Positions 1-7,159 of a stretch of DNA of 14,553 bases are shown one piece after another. The DNA is from Bog-473 sp052140165 (GTDB lineage Bacteria; Actinomycetota; Acidimicrobiia; Acidimicrobiales; RAAP-2): assembly GCA_052140165.1 (NCBI GenBank), contig JBKQUM010000081.1:1-14553 (forward strand), in the 5' to 3' direction. The notes beneath the pieces were generated by a model. That model ran no database searches, was not told where the DNA came from, and was given only the letters and a program-made list of their open reading frames with translations. Within the stretch, counting starts at the first letter, position 1. Each line of letters opens with the position of its first letter. The translations under genes and the position numbers were made by a program.

Positions 1-80
1 TCCCCGGTGTCCCAGATGGCCCGGAGCGCATCGACAAAGCCCATCCCACCAGGGAGGTCGAGTGCGACGAGTTCAGGCAC
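1..80 (-). CDS. menE: Partial N-terminus of a MenE-like acyl-CoA ligase (o-succinylbenzoate-CoA ligase)
   Basis: Only the first ~26 codons are in the window; the gene runs off the left edge. Read leftward from GTG at 80 it gives PELVALDLPGGMGFVDALRA then IWDTG. From memory this resembles the short N-terminus of actinobacterial AMP-forming ligases of the MenE type, in which an ALDLPGG-like segment precedes a FVDALR helix. MenE activates o-succinylbenzoate with ATP and CoA, making the substrate of MenB. The position, divergent from menB and menA, supports the call. The frame stays open upstream to an ATG at 131 (MGTSGDHGLHGALRYW...), which would overlap the menB start by about 30 nt. I prefer GTG 80 but cannot settle it. 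No catalytic motif is visible, so the function is an inference. Confidence 0.45.
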   Translation of the reverse strand, partial: MPELVALDLPGGMGFVDALRAIWDTG

Positions 81-101
81 CGGCCAGTAGCGTAGGGCGC
101 C

Positions 102-992
102 GTGCAGACCGTGGTCACCGGAAGTCCCCATGATCCCCTCGACGAGCTTCGTCCGCTCCCGGCGCCCGCGTGGGACGTACGGGGCTCGTTCAAGGACATC
201 CGCTACGAAGTGGCCGAGGGCATCGCGAAGCTCACGATCTGCCGGCCGGAGCGCAGGAACGCCTTCCGGCCCCAGACGCTATTCGAGCTGACCGAGGCCT
301 TCACGGCGGCGCGTGACGACCCGGATGTGGGGGTCGTCATCCTCTGCGGGGAGGGGCCGGACGCCTTCTGCTCGGGTGGAGACCAGAAGATCCGTGGTGA
401 CGACGGCTACATCGGTGACGACGCGGTGGCCGAGCGGGGCATCGGGCGCCTCAACGTCCTGGACCTCCAGATCCTCATGCGGCGCATCCCGAAGCCGATC
501 GTCGCCATGGTCGCCGGTTACGCCATCGGCGGCGGCCACATCCTCCATCTGGTCTGCGATCTCACCATCGCCGCAGACAACGCGCGGTTCGGCCAGACGG
601 GGCCGAAGGTCGGGAGCTTCGACGGCGGGTACGGATCCTCCATCCTCGCCCGGACGATCGGGCTCAAGCGGGCGAAGGAGGTGTGGTTCCTGTGCCGCCA
701 GTACGGGGCAGCGCAGGCGCTCGACTGGGGGCTCGTGAACGCGGTCGTGCCGCTGGACGACCTGGAGCGCGAGACGGTGGCGTGGTGCCGGCAGATGCTG
801 ACCCTCTCGCCGATCGCCCTGCGGATGATCAAGGCGGGCATGAACGCGGCCGACGACGGCCTGGCCGGCGTACAGCAGCTCGCGGGCGACGCCACCATGC
901 TCTTCTACATGACCGAGGAAGGGCAGGAGGGTAGGAACGCCTTCGTGGAGCACCGCGCCCCGGATTTCTCCCGGTTCCCGCGCCGCCCGTGA
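102..992 (+). CDS. menB: 1,4-dihydroxy-2-naphthoyl-CoA synthase (MenB)
   Basis: A crotonase-fold enzyme of 296 aa that closes the second ring of the naphthoquinone by Dieckmann-type condensation of o-succinylbenzoyl-CoA, giving DHNA-CoA in cytosolic menaquinone synthesis. Family signatures are clear: CSGGDQKIRGDDGYIGDD, the oxyanion-hole stretch VAGYAIGGGHILHLVCDL, FGQTGPKVGSFDGGYGSS, and the C-terminal FYMTEEGQEGRNAF. The QTGPKVGSF loop has glycine where the Mycobacterium enzyme has aspartate, so it belongs to the bicarbonate-dependent class typified by E. coli. GTG at 102 is the longest start; GTG at 111 is an equally possible one. The first ~20 residues are not conserved in the family. The stop overlaps the menA start as GTGA, so the two genes are probably co-transcribed and translationally coupled. 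Confidence 0.95.
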   Translation: MQTVVTGSPHDPLDELRPLPAPAWDVRGSFKDIRYEVAEGIAKLTICRPERRNAFRPQTLFELTEAFTAARDDPDVGVVILCGEGPDAFCSGGDQKIRGDDGYIGDDAVAERGIGRLNVLDLQILMRRIPKPIVAMVAGYAIGGGHILHLVCDLTIAADNARFGQTGPKVGSFDGGYGSSILARTIGLKRAKEVWFLCRQYGAAQALDWGLVNAVVPLDDLERETVAWCRQMLTLSPIALRMIKAGMNAADDGLAGVQQLAGDATMLFYMTEEGQEGRNAFVEHRAPDFSRFPRRP

Positions 993-1972
993 GCCCCCCG
1001 CTGAAGCTGTGGGTGGCCGGCGCGCGCCCCCGTACGCTTCCGGCGGCGGTCGTGCCCGTTGCTGTGGGGACCGCAGCGGGATACCTCTCCAGCGGCCGCT
1101 TCGTCATCAGCACGCCGCAGACCTCGGCTGCCTGCCACTTCGCGGTGTGCTCCAATTTCGACCGCCAGCTGTCGTGGTTGAACGCCCTTCTGGCGCTCGT
1201 GGTGGCCTTGGGTATCCAGATCGGCACGAACTACGTCAATGACTACGCCGACGGAGTCCGGGGGACGGACGAGCACCGGGTCGGGCCGGTCCGTCTCGTG
1301 GCGGGCGGGATTGCCACCGTGCGGGAGGTCAAGCTGGCGGCGCTCATCTCCTTCGGGGTGGCCGGTCTGGCCGGACTGGCGTTGGCGGCACGGGTCACCT
1401 GGTGGCTCGTGCCGCTGGGACTGTTGTGCGGCCTCGCGGGCTGGGCATACACGGGAGGCCCGAAGCCCTACGGCTATCTCGGGTTCGGCGAGCTGTTCGT
1501 CTTCGTCTTCTTCGGCCTAGTCGCCACGGCCGGATCTGCGTACGTGCAACATGCTCCGTTCGTGGTCTCGTTCGGCGGGCACCTGTTCACGTACAACTAC
1601 GCCTGGGGGTTCGTCCTGTCGGCCGGGGTGCCCGTCGGGTTGCTGGCGGCAGCGCTGCTGGAGGCCAACAACCTGCGTGACATCGGCACGGACACCGAGT
1701 CGGGGAAGAAGACGCTCGCCGTGCGGGTGGGACGACGTAATGCCGGATTGCTCTACTGCTTCACCCTCGTGGCAGCTGCGCTGTCCATCGGGATCCTGCA
1801 CAACTACCGAGCCTGGTCGCTGATCGCATTGGTGGCGGCGCCCCTCGCCATCGGACCGGTGCGGCTGGCGCTCGGTGACCGAAGCGGCAAGGCGTTGCTG
1901 CCGATGCTGGGGGAGACGGCCCGGCTCCAGATCGTCGCCGGAGCGCTCCTCACGGTCGGATTGCTCATATGA
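989..1972 (+). CDS. menA: 1,4-dihydroxy-2-naphthoate polyprenyltransferase (MenA)
   Basis: An integral membrane UbiA-superfamily prenyltransferase (327 aa) that attaches the polyprenyl tail to DHNA, giving demethylmenaquinone. The N-terminus AGARPRTLPAAVVPVAVGTA is typical of MenA. The first Asp-rich motif NDYADGVRGTD (about residues 84-94) and the second, NNLRDIGTD (227-235), bind prenyl diphosphate through Mg2+. Several hydrophobic helices follow (for example around 70-80, 115-150, 165-185, 205-225, 255-290, 310-327). The stretch between the first two helices (about 33-60, SSGRFVISTPQTSAACHFAV...) looks longer than usual and holds two cysteines, C49 and C54. GTG at 989 overlaps the menB stop by 4 nt. 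The stop overlaps the convergent menH-like gene by 8 nt, so there is no room for a terminator between them. Confidence 0.95.
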   Translation: MSPPLKLWVAGARPRTLPAAVVPVAVGTAAGYLSSGRFVISTPQTSAACHFAVCSNFDRQLSWLNALLALVVALGIQIGTNYVNDYADGVRGTDEHRVGPVRLVAGGIATVREVKLAALISFGVAGLAGLALAARVTWWLVPLGLLCGLAGWAYTGGPKPYGYLGFGELFVFVFFGLVATAGSAYVQHAPFVVSFGGHLFTYNYAWGFVLSAGVPVGLLAAALLEANNLRDIGTDTESGKKTLAVRVGRRNAGLLYCFTLVAAALSIGILHNYRAWSLIALVAAPLAIGPVRLALGDRSGKALLPMLGETARLQIVAGALLTVGLLI

Positions 1973-1973
1973 G
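1964..1973. other. Perfect 10-bp palindrome holding the stop codons of two convergent genes
   Basis: The sequence CTCATATGAG is its own reverse complement. Positions 1970-1972 give the menA stop TGA on the plus strand, and 1965-1967 give the TGA stop of the menH-like gene on the minus strand. It is too short for a convincing terminator. Confidence 0.6.
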
Positions 1974-2750
1974 GCCGGGCTCCACTGCGGCGAGCCAGTG
2001 ATCCACGATCCGCGCCGCCTGATCCGGTTGCGAAAGGTGCACCGCGTGGCCTCCGCCTGGGACGAGAGAGGCGACAGCGCGCGGCACGAGGCGAGCGATC
2101 CTGAGCGCGTGCGAGGCGAAGCGGATGTCGTCGGCTCCGGCCATCGCCAGGACGGGGCACCGGATGGCGGTGAGCCGGTCCCAGAGCGGTTCCTGGGTGC
2201 CGGCCCCGCACAGCCGCAGGCTCGAGGCAAGGCCGCCGGCGCTGTTGCGGCGCCGTTCCGACAGCTCCGCAGCGTCCAAGGCCGCCAGGCGATCGAACAG
2301 CGGACCGGCCAGCCAGTTCTCGAGAAATCGGTCGACGTCGCCGGTGCCGGCGAGCTCGGCCGCGAGCCTCTCGTCGGCCAGCCGCCTGTGCTCCCGATCA
2401 GCCGGGTCCTCGATCCCGCCGGTGGCGCCGACGAGCACCGCTCGGCTCACGCGCAGATCAGTCCCGGTCAACACGTGCAGGGCAACCCGGGCGCCCAGAG
2501 AGTAGGCGAACAGGTCGCAGGGTTCGTCGCCGACTGTCGTCCGGACCGACTCCGCCACGAGGGCGGCGGTGTCGGGCAGGTCGGTCTGCACGCTGCCCGA
2601 CCCGGCGTGGCCGGGAAGGTCGATCGCCACGAGCGAGTGAGTTTCGGCCAGGTGCACGCCGAAGCGGCCGAACAGTCGGCCTGTCTGCGTGAAACCGTGC
2701 AACGCCACCAGGGGCGGTCCCGAACCGCGCACCTCGACATGGAGTGGCAC
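1965..2750 (-). CDS. menH: MenH-like alpha/beta hydrolase (probable SHCHC synthase)
   Basis: An alpha/beta-hydrolase of 261 aa. An HGF oxyanion-hole motif lies at about residues 18-20. The nucleophile elbow is AYSLGAR with Ser84, the acid is in GADD (D207/D208) and the histidine is in GGGHAVHL (H235). The YSLGxR elbow and the GIEDPADREHRRLADE segment match the MenH family, which eliminates pyruvate from SEPHCHC to give SHCHC. The location between menA and menD supports this, although alpha/beta hydrolases are hard to assign from sequence alone. It lies opposite its neighbours: its 3' end overlaps menA by 8 nt, and its GTG start at 2750 is only 5 nt from the menD ATG. Its promoter must therefore lie inside menD. 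A generic esterase or haloperoxidase-like hydrolase is the alternative. Confidence 0.82.
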   Translation of the reverse strand: MPLHVEVRGSGPPLVALHGFTQTGRLFGRFGVHLAETHSLVAIDLPGHAGSGSVQTDLPDTAALVAESVRTTVGDEPCDLFAYSLGARVALHVLTGTDLRVSRAVLVGATGGIEDPADREHRRLADERLAAELAGTGDVDRFLENWLAGPLFDRLAALDAAELSERRRNSAGGLASSLRLCGAGTQEPLWDRLTAIRCPVLAMAGADDIRFASHALRIARLVPRAVASLVPGGGHAVHLSQPDQAARIVDHWLAAVEPGLI

Positions 2751-2755
2751 GCCGG

Positions 2756-4426
2756 ATGAGCGTACAGGCCACCTTCAGCGCGACCCTCGTCGACGAGTGG
2801 GCACGACTTGGGGTCACCGATGCGGTCATCTGCCCCGGCTCGAGGTCCACTGCTCTGGCGCTGTCCCTGGCCGGGAGCCTGCGGGCGCACGTCAGGCTGG
2901 ACGAGCGGAGTGCAGGCTTCTTCGCCCTCGGTCTGGCCATGGCGACGGGGCGGCCCACGGTGGTCTGCGTGACGAGCGGCACGGCAGCAGCGGAGCTGCA
3001 CCCAGCTGTCGTCGAGGCCCACCACGCACGGATCCCGCTCATCGTCTGCACGGCAGACCGGCCGCCTGAGTTGCACCACGTCGGGGCTCCACAGACGATC
3101 GAGCAGCTGGGCCTGTTCTCGGCATCGGTGCGCTGGGCGCATTCGCCGGGTGTGCCCAGCGAAGGCCAGCAGGCAACCTGGAGGCCGTTGGCGGTCCGGG
3201 CGTACGCCGAGTCACTCCTTGGAGCGGCAGGGCCGGGGCCCGTCCACCTCAACCTCGAGTTTCGCGAGCCTCTGACGGGCACCACGGAGGAGCTCCCCAC
3301 GCGCCCAGGTCCCCGTCCGTTCTCTCATGACGCGCAGGCAGTGTCCGGAATGACGGAGCCCCTCCTCGGGCGGGGGATCATTGTCGCCGGTGGCCTGGCG
3401 CCGGTGCCGCCAGAACGCGAGCGCGTCCTGGCGCTGGCAGAGCGCCTCGGCTGGCCAGTCTTGGCGGATCCACGGTCCGGAAGCAGGACGTTGGGAACGA
3501 TCGCAGCTGCCGATTCGATCGTCCGCACCCACCCGCCGCTGCCCGAGTGCATCGTGGTGCTCGGCGCGCCGTGGCTCTCCAAGGCGGTCGGTGAGTACAT
3601 CTCCGAGGCGGCCGGAGCCGGCGCGAGGGTCGTGGTGGTCGATCCGTGGCGCCAGTGGGCGGATCCCCTCCGAGCAGCCACGGAGTTCCACTTCTGCCCG
3701 GTCGAACCGTGGTTGACGTCGGCAATCGACGACGCATCAGCGTGCGACCCGGGATGGCTCGTGTCCTGGCGACTGTGGGAGGAACGAGCGCAGAGCGCCA
3801 TCGCGGGAGTGCTGGGGACGGATCTGAGTGAGCCTCAGGTCGCGAGGGCCGTCCACCGCCACGCGGCAGAGGCGGGGGCAACCCTCGTCGTCTCGGCGTC
3901 CATGCCCATCCGGGATCTCGAGTGGTATGCCGCCACGGAGGTCACGCCACCGCGCGTCCTGGCCAATCGAGGCGCCAACGGGATCGATGGCGTCGTGTCG
4001 ACGGCACTGGGCGTGGCGGCGTCGGAGTCGGGTACCGGCGGTCGCACGATGGCGCTTTTGGGTGACCTCGCCTTCCTGCACGATGTCTCCGGCCTTGTGA
4101 ACCTGCCGGAGGTGCCGTGTACCCTCGTGGTGGTCGACAACGGTGGGGGAGGGATCTTCTCCTTCCTTCCCCAGGCGGGGTTACTCGAGACGAGCACGTT
4201 CGAGCGTCTCTTCGGCACACCTCCGAGCAGCGACCTGGGTGCGGTCGCGCGCGGGTTCGGGCTTCCCGTCCGCGAGGTGTCCGCGTTGTCAGAGCTCGGA
4301 CCGGCCTTGAGCGCGTTCGCGTCCGAACCCGCGCCCGCGTTGGTGCGGGTGATGGTGCCGGAGCGGCGGGAGAACGTCGCCCTCCACGACAGGATCAACG
4401 AGGCGGTCCGTCTCGCGCTGACGTGA
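2756..4426 (+). CDS. menD: SEPHCHC synthase (MenD), thiamine diphosphate dependent
   Basis: A ThDP enzyme of 556 aa that decarboxylates 2-oxoglutarate and adds the product to isochorismate, the first committed step of menaquinone synthesis. Visible landmarks are VICPGSRSTALALSLAG at the N-terminus (pyrimidine domain) and RLDERSAGFFALGLA with the catalytic Glu50. Next come TSGTAAAELHPAVVEA, NRGANGIDG (about 404-412), the cofactor-binding LLGDLAFLHDVSGL (about 434-447) and VVVDNGGGGIFSFLPQ. Length and domain order are normal. I chose ATG 2756 over the in-frame GTG 2744 because the family begins close to this point; GTG 2744 would overlap the menH-like gene. The 3' end overlaps the convergent HNH gene by 32 nt. 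Confidence 0.95.
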   Translation: MSVQATFSATLVDEWARLGVTDAVICPGSRSTALALSLAGSLRAHVRLDERSAGFFALGLAMATGRPTVVCVTSGTAAAELHPAVVEAHHARIPLIVCTADRPPELHHVGAPQTIEQLGLFSASVRWAHSPGVPSEGQQATWRPLAVRAYAESLLGAAGPGPVHLNLEFREPLTGTTEELPTRPGPRPFSHDAQAVSGMTEPLLGRGIIVAGGLAPVPPERERVLALAERLGWPVLADPRSGSRTLGTIAAADSIVRTHPPLPECIVVLGAPWLSKAVGEYISEAAGAGARVVVVDPWRQWADPLRAATEFHFCPVEPWLTSAIDDASACDPGWLVSWRLWEERAQSAIAGVLGTDLSEPQVARAVHRHAAEAGATLVVSASMPIRDLEWYAATEVTPPRVLANRGANGIDGVVSTALGVAASESGTGGRTMALLGDLAFLHDVSGLVNLPEVPCTLVVVDNGGGGIFSFLPQAGLLETSTFERLFGTPPSSDLGAVARGFGLPVREVSALSELGPALSAFASEPAPALVRVMVPERRENVALHDRINEAVRLALT

Positions 4427-5582
4427 ACGCTGGTGAGGGCGTGGAGGCGGAGATCCGCCCCGTGGGGCTCTTGAAGGTGATCTCGACGTTGGCGTCCCCT
4501 GACATCTTCCACCCCATCTCGTGGACGTTGCGGTGATGTAGGTCGCAGAGCTCGACGAGGTTGCACAGGTCGGTCGCTCCGCCTTCGATCCAGTGCCGGA
4601 CGTGGTGCACGTCGGTGAACTCGGTGTATGTGCAACCTGGGAAACGACACCCCTTGTCGCGCCGCCGGATCTCAATCCGTTGGGCGTCAGTCGGATCGCG
4701 CCGGGTCCTCCCGAGGTTGAGGCTCTGCCCTGTCGGCCCGTCGGCGGAGACGAGCACCTTGGCGTCGCAGGCGAGCCTGCGGGCGACCTCTCGCGACAGC
4801 GGACCCAGCACGTCGAGTTCGGCGCCGCCTTCACCGCCGGCCAGGAAGCTCATGTCGGCGTGGACGACCACGGTCGGTCGGTTGCGGCGCATGCCCCCGG
4901 CCCGGGCCTGTTGCGGGTGCTCGCCCGATGTCCCCGTGGCGTCGCTCCTGCACACGGCGACCAGTGCGTCGGCCATCCGCTGATCGAACGGCGCCCGATC
5001 GCGGAGACGTCGGGTGGCCCGGGCGATGAGTGAGCTCTTCACGACCGCGTACTGGTCCTCGGGGAGGACACCCGTCAGGCTGCGACGGCGGTCGTCGAAG
5101 CGAAGGAACCGCCTCGCATAAAAGCCGGTGGCCTGCCCGTCGGATTGGCTTCTCGCTGCGATCGCGAGCTCCCGCACCTGCTTGGCCGACCAGTGCGTGG
5201 CCTGCTCGGCCAACGTAGAGTCGGTCTCGGGCTTGGCCACCTCGACAAGGGGCTTCACCTGGTCGAAGGACAGCTTTCCCTGCGACAGCGCGTCCGAGAT
5301 CTTCGGTAGTTGATGGAGCTTGGCCGCCGCGGTGACCCATTCACGAGCGGTAGTCGCCGTGACGCCGCAACGCTGGACGAGCCAGGCCACCATTGACGTC
5401 GCGCCGTCCACCCTCCAGGCCTTGCGCCGGTCGAGCTCCACCACGGCGTCGAGCAACTGACTTTGATGCGCGGAGATCGCACGGTGATGCTGCGCCACGC
5501 TGGCGACGAGGGTCTCGGTCCGACGTGACACGGTGTCGGGGCGAGGGCCGTCTCGGAGGGTGGTGGTCGCCATGCGAAGCAT
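4395..5582 (-). CDS. DUF222 / HNH endonuclease domain protein (13E12-repeat type)
   Basis: A 395-aa protein in the two-part layout common in actinobacteria. The N-terminal ~250 residues are a helical DUF222 region, including LLDAVVELDRRKAWR, GATSMVAWLVQRCGVT and SFDQVKPLVEVAKPET. The C-terminal HNH nuclease domain has C312 and C317 in CRFPGCTYTEFTDVHHVRHW, the paired H326-H327, N341 in CNLVELCDLHH, C346, H349-H350 and H354. The zinc cysteines and the HNH residues all look intact. This family is usually multi-copy in a genome, and its biological role is not established; nuclease activity is inferred from the motif. Starts at ATG 5582 or ATG 5573 are both possible. It lies 75 nt downstream of the carotenoid oxygenase gene on the same strand and overlaps the end of menD by 32 nt. 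Confidence 0.9.
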   Translation of the reverse strand: MLRMATTTLRDGPRPDTVSRRTETLVASVAQHHRAISAHQSQLLDAVVELDRRKAWRVDGATSMVAWLVQRCGVTATTAREWVTAAAKLHQLPKISDALSQGKLSFDQVKPLVEVAKPETDSTLAEQATHWSAKQVRELAIAARSQSDGQATGFYARRFLRFDDRRRSLTGVLPEDQYAVVKSSLIARATRRLRDRAPFDQRMADALVAVCRSDATGTSGEHPQQARAGGMRRNRPTVVVHADMSFLAGGEGGAELDVLGPLSREVARRLACDAKVLVSADGPTGQSLNLGRTRRDPTDAQRIEIRRRDKGCRFPGCTYTEFTDVHHVRHWIEGGATDLCNLVELCDLHHRNVHEMGWKMSGDANVEITFKSPTGRISASTPSPAFTSARDGPPR

Positions 5583-5657
5583 GAACGGTCGTGGGTCTCG
5601 GGGCGGAGGGACGTCAAAGCAGCGAAGGAGCGTCCAACGGGGCCGTTCCCCTGCCCT

Positions 5658-7091
5658 TCAGCGATAACGGTCGGCGGGCACCCATTCTCCGTGGCTGCGC
5701 AGCGGCAGCCGCTCCGGCAGGTGGATGATCGCTTCGGGGCGCCCGCGGGCCATTGAGGAAGCGTCGAGAACATAGAGATGGCTCGTTCCGGTGTTCGCGT
5801 CATCGACCACGGTGAGCAGCCAGCCCTCGTCGTCACTGCGGCCGTCTGCGGCTCGGACGAAGACCGGCTCGCTGGCGTTGCGCCAGGGACCGGGGTTCCA
5901 GGCCGCCACCTCGTTGCGCTCCAGGTCGAACTTCAGCAGACCATCGGGGGCGGCGGGAGTGTCCCACCGACCCGGTCCGCGCCGCGGCCCGGCCCCCGGC
6001 GGCCCCTCGCCCCAGTTCATTTCGACGCAGTACCCGTAGCGGAAGGCGGCACCCTCACAGAGGGCGTCCATGCGTGGATACTCGACGTGGCGCTCGTCGA
6101 CCTGCACCCGCTCGAGCCGGTTGCCATCGACGCGCCACCGCTCCAGGACCCCCAGACTCCCCCCGATCGCCGTCAGGCCGATCCCGTCGGGGCCGACCAC
6201 GGATGCAGTGCGGTCGACCGGCTGTCCCGCCTCGGGTGCGTCGTAGCGGCAGACATACAACACGATCTCGCCGCCACCACCACCGCCGCCGCCCCGTTCC
6301 GGGCCGACCTCCCACGCCCCGAGCACATGCGTGACCAGACAGGGATCGATTCGGAACCACCGCACGCCGGTCCCGTCACCGCCCCGCCGCACGATGCCGA
6401 CCCAGCCCTCCGCACCGGGGACCCATCCGAAGGGCACGGCCATACCGGAGGCGTCGGGCAGGCGGGCCGTCGGTGACTCGATGAAGACCACATGATCTGA
6501 CGTCACGCCGATGTCGTGTTGCCACGTGGCCCGCTCCAGCGCCACCGACTGGGCACTGCGCAGCCCGCCGCCGGCTTCCCACTCCCCGATGCGCAGCCAG
6601 ATACCGTCCGGCTCACCCGCACCCTGGCCGTCACCCTCACCACCGCCCCGAGGATCGAGCCCGTCGTCGACGGCGAACAGCACGCGGCTGCCGTCAGCGG
6701 CCGCACGGTGCACGTGTGACGCGATGGGCACGGTCAGTCCTCCGGAGAACTCCTCGGGTTCGAGCAACCGTGAGTACTGCGACGGGAGCCCGGCCTCGGG
6801 GAGCGCCAGCACGGAGCCGCCGTGCCAGAACACCCCGGCATCGGCATCGGATTCCCGCCTCAGGTACGACACCGCCTTGCCGTCGCGCAGCTCGACCGCA
6901 TGCAGGGCACCCCTGGGCCGACGCATCGTGCCCGCGGGCAGCTCCCCATGCCCGTCGCCACTGCTACCACCGTCGCCACTGCCACCACCAGCGGGCCCAG
7001 CCCCCGGTCCGATCCGGAAGAAGGTCCCTTGCAGGTCCGGCGGCAACGAGCCCTCCATCGGCAGGGCGGGCCCCCAACCAGCCCCGATCAC
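5658..7091 (-). CDS. Carotenoid cleavage oxygenase (RPE65 / lignostilbene dioxygenase family)
   Basis: A 477-aa non-heme iron(II) dioxygenase of the seven-bladed propeller family that cleaves conjugated double bonds in carotenoids, apocarotenoids or stilbenes. All four iron-ligand histidines can be placed: H126 (SHVHRA), H192 (TWQHDIG), H255 (VTHVLGAWE) and H467 (SHGEWVP). The second-shell glutamate E337 is in VEYPRMD. The N-terminal LPPDLQGTFFRIGPG is the family's opening strand. Unusual glycine-rich loops interrupt it at about residues 31-54, 148-163 and 266-274 (a run of glycines). The substrate cannot be read from sequence; retinal formation is one option. GTG 7091 is the only sensible start, because the upstream frame has a TAG near 7136 and no ATG. 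It diverges from tyrS across 68 nt. Confidence 0.88.
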   Translation of the reverse strand: MIGAGWGPALPMEGSLPPDLQGTFFRIGPGAGPAGGGSGDGGSSGDGHGELPAGTMRRPRGALHAVELRDGKAVSYLRRESDADAGVFWHGGSVLALPEAGLPSQYSRLLEPEEFSGGLTVPIASHVHRAAADGSRVLFAVDDGLDPRGGGEGDGQGAGEPDGIWLRIGEWEAGGGLRSAQSVALERATWQHDIGVTSDHVVFIESPTARLPDASGMAVPFGWVPGAEGWVGIVRRGGDGTGVRWFRIDPCLVTHVLGAWEVGPERGGGGGGGGEIVLYVCRYDAPEAGQPVDRTASVVGPDGIGLTAIGGSLGVLERWRVDGNRLERVQVDERHVEYPRMDALCEGAAFRYGYCVEMNWGEGPPGAGPRRGPGRWDTPAAPDGLLKFDLERNEVAAWNPGPWRNASEPVFVRAADGRSDDEGWLLTVVDDANTGTSHLYVLDASSMARGRPEAIIHLPERLPLRSHGEWVPADRYR

Positions 7092-7159
7092 CCGACGGCC
7101 CGGCTCGTGCAGATCACCATGCGGCCGATCAACCTACCTGCGTATGGCAAAGTCGCGGC

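Noticed and set aside
2458..3300. 280-codon minus-strand frame over menD
   Set aside because: menD is unambiguous on the plus strand, and the frame also overlaps the start of the menH-like gene.
5583..5657. Possible terminator between the carotenoid oxygenase and HNH genes
   Set aside because: Only a 4-5 bp stem (GGGG...CCCC / AACGG...CCGTT) without a T run; too weak to report as a feature.
6716..7159. Upstream extension of the tyrS frame to 6716
   Set aside because: The extra ~148 residues are arginine-, proline- and alanine-rich and antisense to the carotenoid oxygenase; TyrRS proteins begin at the ATG at 7160.
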